The position numbers were made by a program, and so were the translations under genes. A stretch of 64,000 bases of DNA from Ruminococcaceae bacterium UBA6353 (lineage in GTDB: Bacteria; Bacillota; Clostridia; Oscillospirales; Acutalibacteraceae), in the NCBI GenBank assembly GCA_002437905.1, contig DJRT01000002.1, positions 166,076-230,075 of the forward strand. Direction: 5' to 3'. Positions 42,452-50,377 of the stretch are shown here, in pieces (within the stretch, counting starts at the first letter, position 1; every line of letters begins with the position of its first letter). Under the pieces are notes generated by a model. It saw only the letters and a program-made list of their open reading frames with translations. It did no database searches and had not been told where the DNA came from.

Positions 42452-42883
42452 ATGGAACAGGATGAATTGGAGCTGCTCAACAATATCTACCGCAATGCGG
42501 AAATGGGACGGGACGGCCTGTACTTTGTACTGCGGAAAACCGACGATACCACCTTCCGCAAGCTGGTGGAGACCCAATTGATGGAATACCAGAATGTAAT
42601 GGATGAGGCCGAGCAAAAGCTGCGGCAGGCCGGCAGCGCCCCACAGGGAAACCCGGCCTGCGCGAAGATGATGGTGCGGCTGACTGCCAGCCGGAAGACC
42701 GCCAAGGACAATTCCCCCTCTGCCCTGGCCGATATGCTGATCCAGGGCAGCAGCATGGGCGTGACCAAGATCATGAAGCAGATCAGCCGCTACCGGAACC
42801 GCTGCGAGGAGGACCTGGAGCTGGCAGCCCGTCTGCAGAAGACCGAGGAAAACAACATCCACCAGATGAAGCAGTATCTCTGA
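42452..42883 (+). CDS. Conserved clostridial helical protein, possible ferritin-like bundle
   Basis: The 143-residue protein is almost entirely helical and charged (LELLNNIYRNAEMGRDG at the start, EDLELAARLQKTEENNIHQMKQYL-like end), without Cys pairs or membrane segments. It looks like a four-helix bundle of a type I recall as common but unnamed in Clostridia. Function is unknown. GAGGTGA precedes the ATG. It stands alone with a terminator at 42896-42945. Confidence 0.8.
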   Translation: MEQDELELLNNIYRNAEMGRDGLYFVLRKTDDTTFRKLVETQLMEYQNVMDEAEQKLRQAGSAPQGNPACAKMMVRLTASRKTAKDNSPSALADMLIQGSSMGVTKIMKQISRYRNRCEEDLELAARLQKTEENNIHQMKQYL

Positions 42884-42895
42884 ACGGACAAACGA

Positions 42896-42945
42896 ACGCC
42901 GGAGCACACAGATCATTGGTCTGTGTGCCCCGGCACATTTTTTAT
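42896..42945. terminator. Terminator between the helical protein and dockerin protein genes
   Basis: A long hairpin, GCCGG plus GCACACAGA pairing with TCTGTGTGC plus CCGGC across a 7-nt loop, is followed by ATTTTTTAT. Confidence 0.8.
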
Positions 42946-42954
42946 GGAAAGAAA

Positions 42955-45447
42955 TTACACGGTATAGCCCTGCCACTTGGCCAATGCGCGGCGCAGGTAG
43001 GTCACATCCTTGGCGTCCACGGTGCCATCGCCGTTCAGGTCGCCTGCCGTCCGATCGATTGTATAGCCCTGCCACTTGGCCAGCGCGCGGCGCAGGTAGG
43101 TCACATCCTTGGCATCCACAGTGCCATCGCCGTTCAGGTCGCCGCGCATGACGCCGTTCTGCCGCACCATCAGCGTGCACACGGCATGGTAGGTGTTCCC
43201 CTGATACACAATGCTGGCCGTGACCGTGGTCGTGCCGGCTTTCAGCGCCGTCACCATCCCGTTTTCATCCACCGTCGCAATCTGCGTATCGGCTACGCTC
43301 CAGGAGACCGTCAGCCCGGCCGGAGCAGTTACCGCCGACAGGCGGACAGTGCCGTCAACCTTGAGCGTTTCCGCGGTGCTGGACAGCGTTACCGTCGGCG
43401 TATCCACCTGCACAGTAAAGGTGGCCGTTTTGCCCTGATAGGCAACGGTTATCGTCTGCTGCCCGGCCACGGAAGCGTCAAAGCCGCTGACGCTGTCATA
43501 GGCGGTCGTTTCCTTCTGCGAGCTGTCACTATAGGTCAGAAGCAGCTTCAGCCCGGTCAGGTCCAGCGTATCGCCCAGATAATATTGCGTCTTGGTCGGC
43601 GGCGTTTTGATCTGCACGCCGGTCAGCACCACCGGGATCTCCTCCCATACGGCGTAGTAGGTGGCATCGCCCGTCGGGGTCAGCGTCTCTGCACCGGCAG
43701 CGGCCGTTTTTGAGGCCGCCCACCCCTTATAGGTGTAACCGGCGCGGCTGGTCACCGGGAACGAGAAGCTCTGCCCGGCCGGGGTCAGCACCGAAGAAAG
43801 CACTGCGCTGCCGCCATTGGCGTCCAGCTTTGTGCAATAGAAAGTACATGTCTGTACCGCCGAGGCGTTGCCGGCTGCGTCCACGGCCACGAAATAATAG
43901 GTACCGGAGGCGGAGACCGGGATATCCACCGCAGTGGCAGCGGCAGCGGAAATTTTGGTGTAGGTATTCTGCTTATAGTCGCTGCTCCTGCCCCAGTAAT
44001 AGCCGACGACCCCGGTATCGTCGCTGACGGCGGCGGTGACCGTCTGCTCCGCAGCCAGCCGGTTGGTCGCCGTCAGTGAGGCGGTCGGTGCCTTGGTGTC
44101 ATACGGCTCGCTGATATCAATAGAGCCGTCATCCACACCGGAGGCCGGAACCTTCGCGTCCGGCGTATCGGAAAGCTCGATCTGCAGCTCGCCATTGCAA
44201 TAGGTGAAGCCGTAGATCCGGTGGTTCGGGGATTGGCTGCCCGGCGTGTAGGTATACACCGTGCGCTCACTGCCGGTTACCGGGTCAAGCTCCACCACCG
44301 TGGTAGGGGTGGAATACAGCAGCTTATCCCCGGCGCTGCTCAGGCGGGAGTAGTTGCCGACCCAATAATACCCTTCCTGCTTGGCCTGCCAAAGGTCACT
44401 GAGCGTTTTGATGAGCGTGCCGCCGCCATTGACAACATCCGTCACACGGTAGATCTTTGCCTTGTATTCCCTGTCCTCTATCACCTTGTGCATGCAATAG
44501 AGCTGGCCATTCACCAGCTGATACTCCGCATCTGAATTCTGCCAATCGGCCGCATCATAGGTGGTATCCGTCGGGGTGGTATCATAATCGTCGGCTGTGT
44601 GCTTTGTTGAGATTATACCGGTGGTCGAACGCAGAAAGTTCTTATGCTCAACACGGCCCTTCCAGTCCAGCGTCGGATCATCCCAGGTCACATCCACATG
44701 GTACGCCTTGCCGTCCAGATACACGATGTTCCAGCCATGGTTGAGGTTGTACGAGCTGCAATAGGTGCTCCGGATTCCCACCTGCTCCAGCAGATACATA
44801 TAGGCCATGGCATAGCCCTGGCAGACCGCCACTTTTTTCCCCAGCGCGCCGGAGGCAGTGTGGGATTCATACGGCTCTGCACCGCTCGATGTACGGCCGT
44901 CATACTCTGCCCACACAGCCAGGCGATCATGCAGCAGCAGCGCCTTTTGCAGCTCCGTCAGCGCTGCATTGCCGCGGATACCATCCAGCAGCTGATCCGC
45001 CGCCGACTGCATTGCCCCCAGGCATGCCTGGTACTTCTCCGGCGTGTTGGCAAAATCCAGGTACTGGATATCACGCAAAACGGTGAATGTCGACGCGCCG
45101 GCTCCCCCAAGCCGCCCTACATGAAAGGCCTCAGGAACGCTGTAATAGAAGTAGTCCGCCAGCGCCTGTAAAGCTTCTCCATTTAACGGAATATTGTATG
45201 CCGAAATATCGATCTCGGTCTTACATTGGGCAAGCTGCGGCAACAGATACGCCCGGAATGCCGCCACATCGCCGACATAGGCCTCCAGCCCCGGCGCATT
45301 CGTACCGGCGCTGTCGTGCAGCTGCTTTTCCTGCGCTATAACTACATGGATGCCGCTGTCCGCAGCCAGCGCCGTTACCGGGCAAGCCCCCACGATCAGC
45401 AGCACCGCCAGCAGCACCGCCAGCCATTTTCTTCCCTGCTTTACCAT
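42955..45447 (-). CDS. Secreted transglutaminase-like protein with Ig-like domains and type I dockerin
   Basis: The 830-residue protein has a signal peptide (about 1-29, ending TALAA). A transglutaminase-like domain (about 140-290) shows the Cys-His-Asp set in KVAVCQGYAMAY, NHGWNIVYLDG and HVDVTWDDP. A beta-propeller-like segment follows, then an InlB/Flg_new-like repeat (YTYKGWAAS), bacterial Ig-like domains (about 620-765) and a C-terminal dockerin. The dockerin has two nearly identical repeats, GDLNGDGTVDAKDVTYLRR, with Ca-binding Asp/Asn. It should be exported and docked to a cohesin scaffold. AGGAGA precedes the ATG at 45447. Confidence 0.9.
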   Translation of the reverse strand: MVKQGRKWLAVLLAVLLIVGACPVTALAADSGIHVVIAQEKQLHDSAGTNAPGLEAYVGDVAAFRAYLLPQLAQCKTEIDISAYNIPLNGEALQALADYFYYSVPEAFHVGRLGGAGASTFTVLRDIQYLDFANTPEKYQACLGAMQSAADQLLDGIRGNAALTELQKALLLHDRLAVWAEYDGRTSSGAEPYESHTASGALGKKVAVCQGYAMAYMYLLEQVGIRSTYCSSYNLNHGWNIVYLDGKAYHVDVTWDDPTLDWKGRVEHKNFLRSTTGIISTKHTADDYDTTPTDTTYDAADWQNSDAEYQLVNGQLYCMHKVIEDREYKAKIYRVTDVVNGGGTLIKTLSDLWQAKQEGYYWVGNYSRLSSAGDKLLYSTPTTVVELDPVTGSERTVYTYTPGSQSPNHRIYGFTYCNGELQIELSDTPDAKVPASGVDDGSIDISEPYDTKAPTASLTATNRLAAEQTVTAAVSDDTGVVGYYWGRSSDYKQNTYTKISAAAATAVDIPVSASGTYYFVAVDAAGNASAVQTCTFYCTKLDANGGSAVLSSVLTPAGQSFSFPVTSRAGYTYKGWAASKTAAAGAETLTPTGDATYYAVWEEIPVVLTGVQIKTPPTKTQYYLGDTLDLTGLKLLLTYSDSSQKETTAYDSVSGFDASVAGQQTITVAYQGKTATFTVQVDTPTVTLSSTAETLKVDGTVRLSAVTAPAGLTVSWSVADTQIATVDENGMVTALKAGTTTVTASIVYQGNTYHAVCTLMVRQNGVMRGDLNGDGTVDAKDVTYLRRALAKWQGYTIDRTAGDLNGDGTVDAKDVTYLRRALAKWQGYTV

Positions 45448-45593
45448 ACCACTATCTCCTCTCACACAGTAAGAGCGGCCGCAAAAGCACACCCACCGCC
45501 TCTTGCTCTAAGTATATACTACAACAAATGGAAAGTCAACGCCGATACAGAAATCCCTGCCGCATTTTCGGAAAATGCGAAAAATCTTTATTT

Positions 45594-45609
45594 TGTTGTA
45601 TTTACAACA
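45594..45609. promoter_or_regulatory. CRP/FNR-like 5-6-5 palindrome upstream of the ferredoxin gene
   Basis: TGTTG-N6-CAACA has the half-site layout of CRP/FNR family operators (TGTGA-N6-TCACA). Relative to a candidate -10 box TAGAAT (45631-45636) its centre falls at about -41.5, the class II activator position. No -35 box is evident, which fits activator dependence. Confidence 0.4.
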
Positions 45610-45687
45610 GATTTTCCTAACCCTTTTCGATAGAATGGCGTCGTAGGGATCACCGCACGATGCCCTTTACCCAACCGAAAGGAGACA

Positions 45688-46413
45688 ATGAACACGATGA
45701 TCCGTAAAATCATTCAGATCGACGAAGAAAAATGCAACGGCTGCGGCGCCTGTGCCGCCGCCTGCCATGAAGGTGCCATCGGCATGGTGAACGGCAAGGC
45801 AAGGCTGCTGCGGGACGACTATTGCGACGGGCTTGGCGATTGCCTGCCCGCCTGTCCGACCGGCGCCATCACCTTCACCGAGCGCGAGGCAGCCGCCTAC
45901 AACGAGCAGGCCGTGCTGGAGAACAAGCAGAAAAAGCAGGCCGGCGCCGCCCCTGTACACGCCGGATGCCCCGGCCACCAGCTGCGCCACTTCACCCGCA
46001 AGGCGGCGGATACCGCTGTTTCTGCTCCGGACAGCGGCGCCATTCCCTCTGCGCTGGCGCAGTGGCCGTGCCAGATCCGGCTGGTGCCGGTCAATGCACC
46101 GTATTTTGCCGGAGCCAAGCTGCTGATCGCCGCCGACTGCACTGCCTACGCCTACGCCAACACCCACCGGGAGTTCATGCAGGGACGCATTACACTGATC
46201 GGCTGCCCGAAGCTGGATGAGGTGGACTACGCCGAAAAGCTGACCCAGATCATCCGGGAAAATGATATCAAAAGCGTAACCGTTCTGCGTATGGAGGTGC
46301 CCTGCTGCGGCGGCCTGGAGCAGGCTGCCCGCACCGCGCTGCAGAACAGCGGGAAATTTCTTCCCTGGCAGGTGGTCACCATCTCCGTGGACGGCCGCAT
46401 CCTGGACCGCTGA
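45688..46413 (+). CDS. 4Fe-4S ferredoxin-domain iron-sulfur protein
   Basis: The 241-residue protein starts with a 2x[4Fe-4S]-like domain (CNGCGACAAACHEGAI, then CDGLGDCLPACPTGAI, where the second cluster spacing is slightly altered). A ~150-residue C-terminal domain with CTAYAY, GCPKLDE and VPCCGG motifs follows. This architecture is found in Clostridia and may bind a further cluster. It is probably an electron-transfer or redox-sensing protein. GGAG lies close to 45688; the ATG at 45697 is an alternative start. Confidence 0.85.
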   Translation: MNTMIRKIIQIDEEKCNGCGACAAACHEGAIGMVNGKARLLRDDYCDGLGDCLPACPTGAITFTEREAAAYNEQAVLENKQKKQAGAAPVHAGCPGHQLRHFTRKAADTAVSAPDSGAIPSALAQWPCQIRLVPVNAPYFAGAKLLIAADCTAYAYANTHREFMQGRITLIGCPKLDEVDYAEKLTQIIRENDIKSVTVLRMEVPCCGGLEQAARTALQNSGKFLPWQVVTISVDGRILDR

Positions 46414-46459
46414 CGGGTGTAAAGCTGCACAGCTTTTCAGATAATTCCGGCTTTTTCTC

Positions 46460-46488
46460 TTGCAGATGCCGCTGTTTTCTGCTATAAT
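46460..46488 (+). promoter_or_regulatory. Promoter of rnhA
   Basis: TTGCAG (46460-46465), 17 bp, TATAAT (46483-46488), 25 bp before the ATG. Confidence 0.8.
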
Positions 46489-46513
46489 GCAGGCGGAACG
46501 GAGGCATCAAGCC

Positions 46514-46969
46514 ATGAAGCAAGTGGAGATTTTTACCGACGGCGCCTGCTCGGGCAACCCCGGCAAGGGTGGCTGGGGCGCCGTGCTGCGCTACGGCGGC
46601 CATGAAAAGGAGCTGTGCGGCGGCGAGGCAGAAACCACCAACAACCGCATGGAGCTGACAGCCGTGATCGAAGCACTCTCGGCGCTGCGTGAGCCGTGCA
46701 CCGTCACGCTGACCAGCGATTCCAAATATGTGATTGATGCGATCAATAAGAGCTGGGTATACGGCTGGCAGCGCAATGGCTGGAAAAAAGCCGATAAAAA
46801 GCCAGCGCTGAATGTGGATCTGTGGCAAAAGCTGCTGCCCCTGCTGAAAATCCACCGGGTAGAGTTTGTTTGGGTGAAGGGGCATGACGGCCACCCCGAA
46901 AACGAACGCTGCGACCGGCTGGCGGTGGGCTATTACAGCGATCCGCAAAATTTTCGCGAAACCCCTTGA
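46514..46969 (+). CDS. rnhA: Ribonuclease HI
   Basis: The 151-residue enzyme cuts RNA in RNA-DNA hybrids. The catalytic residues are visible: Asp9 (IFTDGACSGNPG), Glu47 (NNRMELTA), Asp69 (TSDSKYV) and Asp134 (ERCDRLA), with His124 in VKGHDGH. The basic-protrusion segment WQRNGWKKADKKP is present. The ATG at 46514 is preceded by CGGAGG; longer in-frame starts overlap the promoter. The -35 box of the next transcript lies over its stop codon. Confidence 0.96.
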   Translation: MKQVEIFTDGACSGNPGKGGWGAVLRYGGHEKELCGGEAETTNNRMELTAVIEALSALREPCTVTLTSDSKYVIDAINKSWVYGWQRNGWKKADKKPALNVDLWQKLLPLLKIHRVEFVWVKGHDGHPENERCDRLAVGYYSDPQNFRETP

Positions 46970-46993
46970 CAAATCCCGCAGCAGGTGTATCAT
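46966..46993 (+). promoter_or_regulatory. Promoter of the FMN riboswitch-ribU transcript
   Basis: TTGACA (46966-46971), 16 bp, TATCAT (46988-46993). It overlaps the stop codon of rnhA. Confidence 0.75.
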
Positions 46994-47002
46994 AGGGATA
47001 GA

Positions 47003-47120
47003 TTCTTCGAGGCGGGGTGTGAGTCCCCACCGGCGGTTAAAGTCCGCAACTGCCGCAACGCGGCACTGAACCGGTGAAATTCCGGTACCGACGGTATAGT
47101 CCGGATGGCAGAAGACAGCT
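47003..47120 (+). promoter_or_regulatory. FMN riboswitch (RFN element)
   Basis: The conserved RFN blocks are clear: GGCGGGGTG, GTCCCCACCGGCGGT, AGTCCGC, GAACCGGTGAAATTCCGG, ACCGACGGTATAGTCCGGATG. FMN binding is expected to favour the terminator at 47156-47186 and reduce ribU expression. Confidence 0.96.
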
Positions 47121-47155
47121 GCGGCGTATGGCCGCGGCAGCCAATCGTCTGTTTT

Positions 47156-47186
47156 TGCCCTCACCCCGAAGGTGAGGGCATTTTTT
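47156..47186 (+). terminator. Expression-platform terminator of the FMN riboswitch
   Basis: A 10-bp stem (47156-47165 with 47171-47180) followed by TTTTTT, 24 bp before the ribU start. Confidence 0.9.
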
Positions 47187-47209
47187 ATTGCACGAAAGGA
47201 GCGTCCCCC

Positions 47210-47809
47210 ATGTCTGTTACCGCTGCGCGAAAAAATCCCGTGCTTTCCCTGACCGTCATCGGCGCCATGAGCGCACTGGCCACGGTGATCTATCTGCTTT
47301 TTCCGGAGATCCCGCTGGTGCCGGGCGTGGAATATCTGAAGATCGACCTGTCTGATATACCGGCACTGCTGACCGGGGTCGTTCTCGGCCCCCTGCCGGG
47401 TATTGCTGTGGAGGTCATCAAAAACGGCATCCACCTGCTGCGCACCACCACCTTCGGCATTGGTGAGCTGATGAATATTGGCGTCGGCGCCGTGATCGTG
47501 TGGGGACTGCACGGCTTTTCCACCCTGTTTTCCCGCCTGCTGCGCAAGCCGCTGATGCACGCCGCCGTATTCTACAGCGCAGCGGCATTGACAGTAGCCG
47601 CTGCCATTGCTGCCGGCTGGCTACTGAATGGTCTGCTGACCCCTCTGTACTTCCGCATCATGGGTATCCCGCTCACCACGGCCGGCGTACTGGCCGGCGT
47701 GTGGGGCTCCACACTGCTGAACGCCGTTAAGGCCGCACTGAACCTGCTGCCGCTGTACCCGCTGTATCTGGCTGTCTACCGGGCAAGTGAACGGCTGCTG
47801 CGCCGGTGA
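47210..47809 (+). CDS. ribU: Riboflavin ECF transporter S component RibU
   Basis: The 199-residue integral membrane protein has about five to six helices and the RibU-type region FPEIPLVPGVEYLKIDLSD near the N terminus, with GPLPGIAVEVIKNGIHLL. It binds riboflavin and works with a shared ECF energy module that is not in the window. Regulation by the FMN riboswitch directly upstream supports the call. AAAGGAG precedes the ATG at 47210. Confidence 0.95.
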   Translation: MSVTAARKNPVLSLTVIGAMSALATVIYLLFPEIPLVPGVEYLKIDLSDIPALLTGVVLGPLPGIAVEVIKNGIHLLRTTTFGIGELMNIGVGAVIVWGLHGFSTLFSRLLRKPLMHAAVFYSAAALTVAAAIAAGWLLNGLLTPLYFRIMGIPLTTAGVLAGVWGSTLLNAVKAALNLLPLYPLYLAVYRASERLLRR

Positions 47810-47822
47810 AAAAATTTGGCTC

Positions 47823-47851
47823 TTGACAAGCCGGCTGTGGCGTGGTATAGT
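47823..47851 (+). promoter_or_regulatory. Promoter of the S-box-metK transcript
   Basis: Perfect TTGACA (47823-47828), 17 bp, TATAGT (47846-47851). Confidence 0.85.
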
Positions 47852-47863
47852 ACCATTTGACAA

Positions 47864-47978
47864 TTTCATCACCTTATCAAGAGCGACGGAGGGAACAGGC
47901 CCGATGATGTCCGACAACCTGTGGCGGCGACGCCATAAGGTGCCAAATCCTGCGGTGACAAACCGAAAGATGAGGAGT
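47864..47978 (+). promoter_or_regulatory. SAM-I riboswitch (S box)
   Basis: Conserved S-box segments are CTTATCAAGAG, GACGGAGGGAACAGGCCC, GATGTCCGACAACC and AAGGTGCCAAATCC, ending with GAAAGATGAGGA. It senses S-adenosylmethionine and should shut off metK when SAM is plentiful. Confidence 0.96.
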
Positions 47979-47983
47979 TTTCC

Positions 47984-48015
47984 CGACGCTCGGCTTGTTT
48001 GCCGGGCGTTTTTTT
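47984..48015 (+). terminator. Expression-platform terminator of the SAM riboswitch
   Basis: A 9-bp stem (47986-47994 with 48001-48009, one T-G pair) followed by a run of seven T's. Confidence 0.9.
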
Positions 48016-48050
48016 GATGCAAACCCATACAGTTTAAGGAGGCTGTTACC

Positions 48051-49244
48051 ATGAACAAACACCTATTTACATCCGAATCCGTAACCGAGGGGCATCCCGA
48101 CAAGGTCTGTGACCAGATCTCCGATGCGGTTCTGGATGCGATCATCGCCAAGGATCCGACCGCGCATGTGGCCTGCGAGACCTTCTGCACCACTGGCTGC
48201 GTGACCGTTATGGGCGAGATCTCCACCACCTGCTATGTGGACATTCCCTCTATCGTGCGCCGGGTGGTCAAGGATATCGGCTATAATGGCGAAGAAGGCA
48301 ATTTTGACGGTGCCACCTGCGCCGTGATGACGGCCATTGATGAGCAATCGCCGGATATTGCCATGGGCGTCAATGACGCGCTGGAGACCCGTGCCGGCGG
48401 CGATACCGATGCCTACGACCGCATCGGCGCCGGCGACCAGGGACTGATGTTTGGCTACGCCTGCCGCGAGACCAAGGAGCTGATGCCGCTGCCCATCTCG
48501 CTGGCACACGCGCTGTGCAAGCAGCTGGCAGCCGTGCGCAAAAACGGCACCCTCCCCTACCTGCGGCCGGACGGCAAGGCACAGGTGACGGTGGAATATG
48601 ACGAAAACAACCGCCCACTGCGCATTGAGGCGGTGGTCGTATCCACCCAGCACAGTGCCAGCGTGTCTCTGGAAACCATCCGGGCGGATGTGATCCGCGA
48701 GATCATTACCCCGGTCATTCCGGCCGAGCTGCTGGACAAGGACACCAAGATCTATGTCAACCCCACCGGCCGCTTTGTGGTTGGCGGCCCGCAGGGCGAT
48801 ACCGGCCTGACCGGCCGCAAGATCATTGTGGATACCTATGGCGGGTACGCGCGCCACGGCGGCGGCGCCTTCTCCGGCAAGGACCCCACAAAGGTGGATC
48901 GCTCTGCCTGCTACATGGCGCGCTATGCAGCCAAAAATGTCGTCGCCGCCGGGCTGGCCAACCGCTGCGAGATCCAGCTGGCCTATGCCATCGGTGTAGC
49001 ACATCCGGTATCCGTGCTGGTAGAAACCTTCGGCACCGGCAGCGCCCCGGATGCCGCAATCGCCGCGGCCGTGCAGAAGGTATTCGATTTCCGGCCGGCC
49101 GCCATTATCGACACCCTGCAGCTGCGGCAGCCGATCTACCGGCAGCTTGCCGCCTACGGCCATGTTGGCCGGGAGGATCTGGATGTCATCTGGGAGCGCA
49201 CCGACCGTGTCCAGGCGCTGAAGGACGCCCTGGCCGAGGGTTGA
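48051..49244 (+). CDS. metK: S-adenosylmethionine synthetase
   Basis: The 397-residue enzyme makes SAM from methionine and ATP. It has the signature GHPDK (14-18), GAGDQGLMFGYA and GGGAFSGKDPTKVDRSA, and normal family length. AGGAGG precedes the ATG. It sits behind a SAM-I riboswitch, which is a classic feedback arrangement. A terminator follows at 49259-49303. Confidence 0.98.
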   Translation: MNKHLFTSESVTEGHPDKVCDQISDAVLDAIIAKDPTAHVACETFCTTGCVTVMGEISTTCYVDIPSIVRRVVKDIGYNGEEGNFDGATCAVMTAIDEQSPDIAMGVNDALETRAGGDTDAYDRIGAGDQGLMFGYACRETKELMPLPISLAHALCKQLAAVRKNGTLPYLRPDGKAQVTVEYDENNRPLRIEAVVVSTQHSASVSLETIRADVIREIITPVIPAELLDKDTKIYVNPTGRFVVGGPQGDTGLTGRKIIVDTYGGYARHGGGAFSGKDPTKVDRSACYMARYAAKNVVAAGLANRCEIQLAYAIGVAHPVSVLVETFGTGSAPDAAIAAAVQKVFDFRPAAIIDTLQLRQPIYRQLAAYGHVGREDLDVIWERTDRVQALKDALAEG

Positions 49245-49258
49245 TTTTTCCTATACAG

Positions 49259-49303
49259 CAAAACCGCCGTGCGTGGCTGAAAAGCCGTGCACGGCGGGTT
49301 TTT
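49259..49303. terminator. Bidirectional terminator between metK and the bile salt hydrolase gene
   Basis: A long hairpin with outer stem 49264-49272/49289-49297 and inner GGCT/AGCC, A-rich on the left and GTTTTTC on the right. Confidence 0.88.
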
Positions 49304-49331
49304 CGCTGTATTTTGCGGGCTTTTCTGTCAT

Positions 49332-50288
49332 TCAGGTAAAGGCCGGCGGATTTTCCCCCAACGGACGGACAGTCAGCGCTTCCCCGTCCGGGTTTTCGCG
49401 GTGCAGCTCCATTGCCCGGATGGTGCGATCCTCGTAGGTGGCGGTATAATATATTCCGCGGTCGGCATTGCAGCAGCAGGAATATTGGGTAAATTCATAG
49501 CGCTCCTCCCCCACTGCGCAGCAGCCGCGCGGCTGCTCAACTGCCGACAGGATATGAAAAAACTGGTGCACAGCAGAACGCTCATCCTCTCCGGAGCGGG
49601 AATTTAAGCGGACAAATGCCGCCCGCACAAAGCGGGAGGGCGAGGAAAGGTCACCCGGCAGCCCGAAGGCACCCATCCCCCGGCTGTAAGCCGGAACGGG
49701 CACCGCCGAAGAGAACCGGTTGACCGGCGGCTGCGCGGAAAGCTGCTGGTAATCGCTCAGGCGCCGGAGCTGCTCCGGAAAAGGCGGATTATTGGTCAGC
49801 ACCCCCACCGGATCATCATACAGGTGCAGGCCGTCGGCCAGCGGCTCCACCACCAGGCAGCCGCTGCGGTCGGCCACCATCCAGTGGAGCTGTGCCGGCG
49901 GCAGATCGGCGCAAAAGGGCTGGCCGGTGATGGTCGTGCGTTCCAGCAGCTCCCGCGCCTGCCGGAGCGTTGCACAGCGGCCAAGAAGCCACGGAATAAA
50001 GGCATACTGCGGCACGGCCTCCCGGCCGGCAGCCGCCACGCCGTAAACGGCGTTGCCGACAAAATTCAGGCCGGCCACACACAGCCCTTTCTCATTCACC
50101 GCATCGTAATACAGCGGATACCCATTGCGCACATGGGCTATGCCGATCATGGCATAGTGCTCCCGCCCCACGCCGGGCAGAGGAAAATGCCTCGGCGTAA
50201 CGGCCATGCTTTCACCATAGGTCATCTCATAATCCAGATTGCGTCCGCAATAGAAATCCTTTGCCTGATAAGTGGCTGCCGTACACAT
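49332..50288 (-). CDS. bsh: Choloylglycine hydrolase family, bile salt hydrolase type
   Basis: The 318-residue Ntn-hydrolase starts MCTAAT, so removal of Met exposes the nucleophile Cys2. Other BSH-type active-site residues are visible: Arg16 and Asp19 (CGRNLDYE), Asn75 (NEKGLCVAGLNF), Asn166 (GVLTNNPPF) and Arg219 (LSSPSRFVRAAF). The sequence YSRGMGAFGLPGDLSS is characteristic of bile salt hydrolases rather than penicillin V acylases. It lacks a signal peptide, so it would deconjugate glycine- or taurine-bile acids in the cytoplasm. The start at 50288 is fixed by Cys2. Confidence 0.9.
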   Translation of the reverse strand: MCTAATYQAKDFYCGRNLDYEMTYGESMAVTPRHFPLPGVGREHYAMIGIAHVRNGYPLYYDAVNEKGLCVAGLNFVGNAVYGVAAAGREAVPQYAFIPWLLGRCATLRQARELLERTTITGQPFCADLPPAQLHWMVADRSGCLVVEPLADGLHLYDDPVGVLTNNPPFPEQLRRLSDYQQLSAQPPVNRFSSAVPVPAYSRGMGAFGLPGDLSSPSRFVRAAFVRLNSRSGEDERSAVHQFFHILSAVEQPRGCCAVGEERYEFTQYSCCCNADRGIYYTATYEDRTIRAMELHRENPDGEALTVRPLGENPPAFT

Positions 50289-50333
50289 GGCAACAGACCC
50301 CCTTTTTTTGCTTTTACTATGCAAATAAAGCCC

Positions 50334-50377
50334 CTAAAATATACACGGCGGGGTCTCCCCCGCCGTGTATATTTTAG
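50334..50377 (-). terminator. Perfect 20-bp hairpin at the end of lacZ
   Basis: Arms 50334-50353 and 50358-50377 pair perfectly around a TCTC loop. The lacZ stop codon lies within the right arm. The minus-strand stem ends in ATTTTAG rather than a pure T-run, so termination may be partial and some readthrough into the bile salt hydrolase gene is possible. Confidence 0.7.

Noticed and set aside
42955..43145. Near-identical tandem DNA repeats that might look like a short repeat array.
   Set aside because: They encode the two calcium-binding halves of the dockerin in frame; there are only two units and no spacers, so this is not a CRISPR or other array.
46376..47560. A 394-codon minus-strand frame opposite rnhA, the FMN riboswitch and ribU.
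   Set aside because: It crosses a well-defined riboswitch and two confident genes, so it is an antisense artefact of GC-rich coding sequence.
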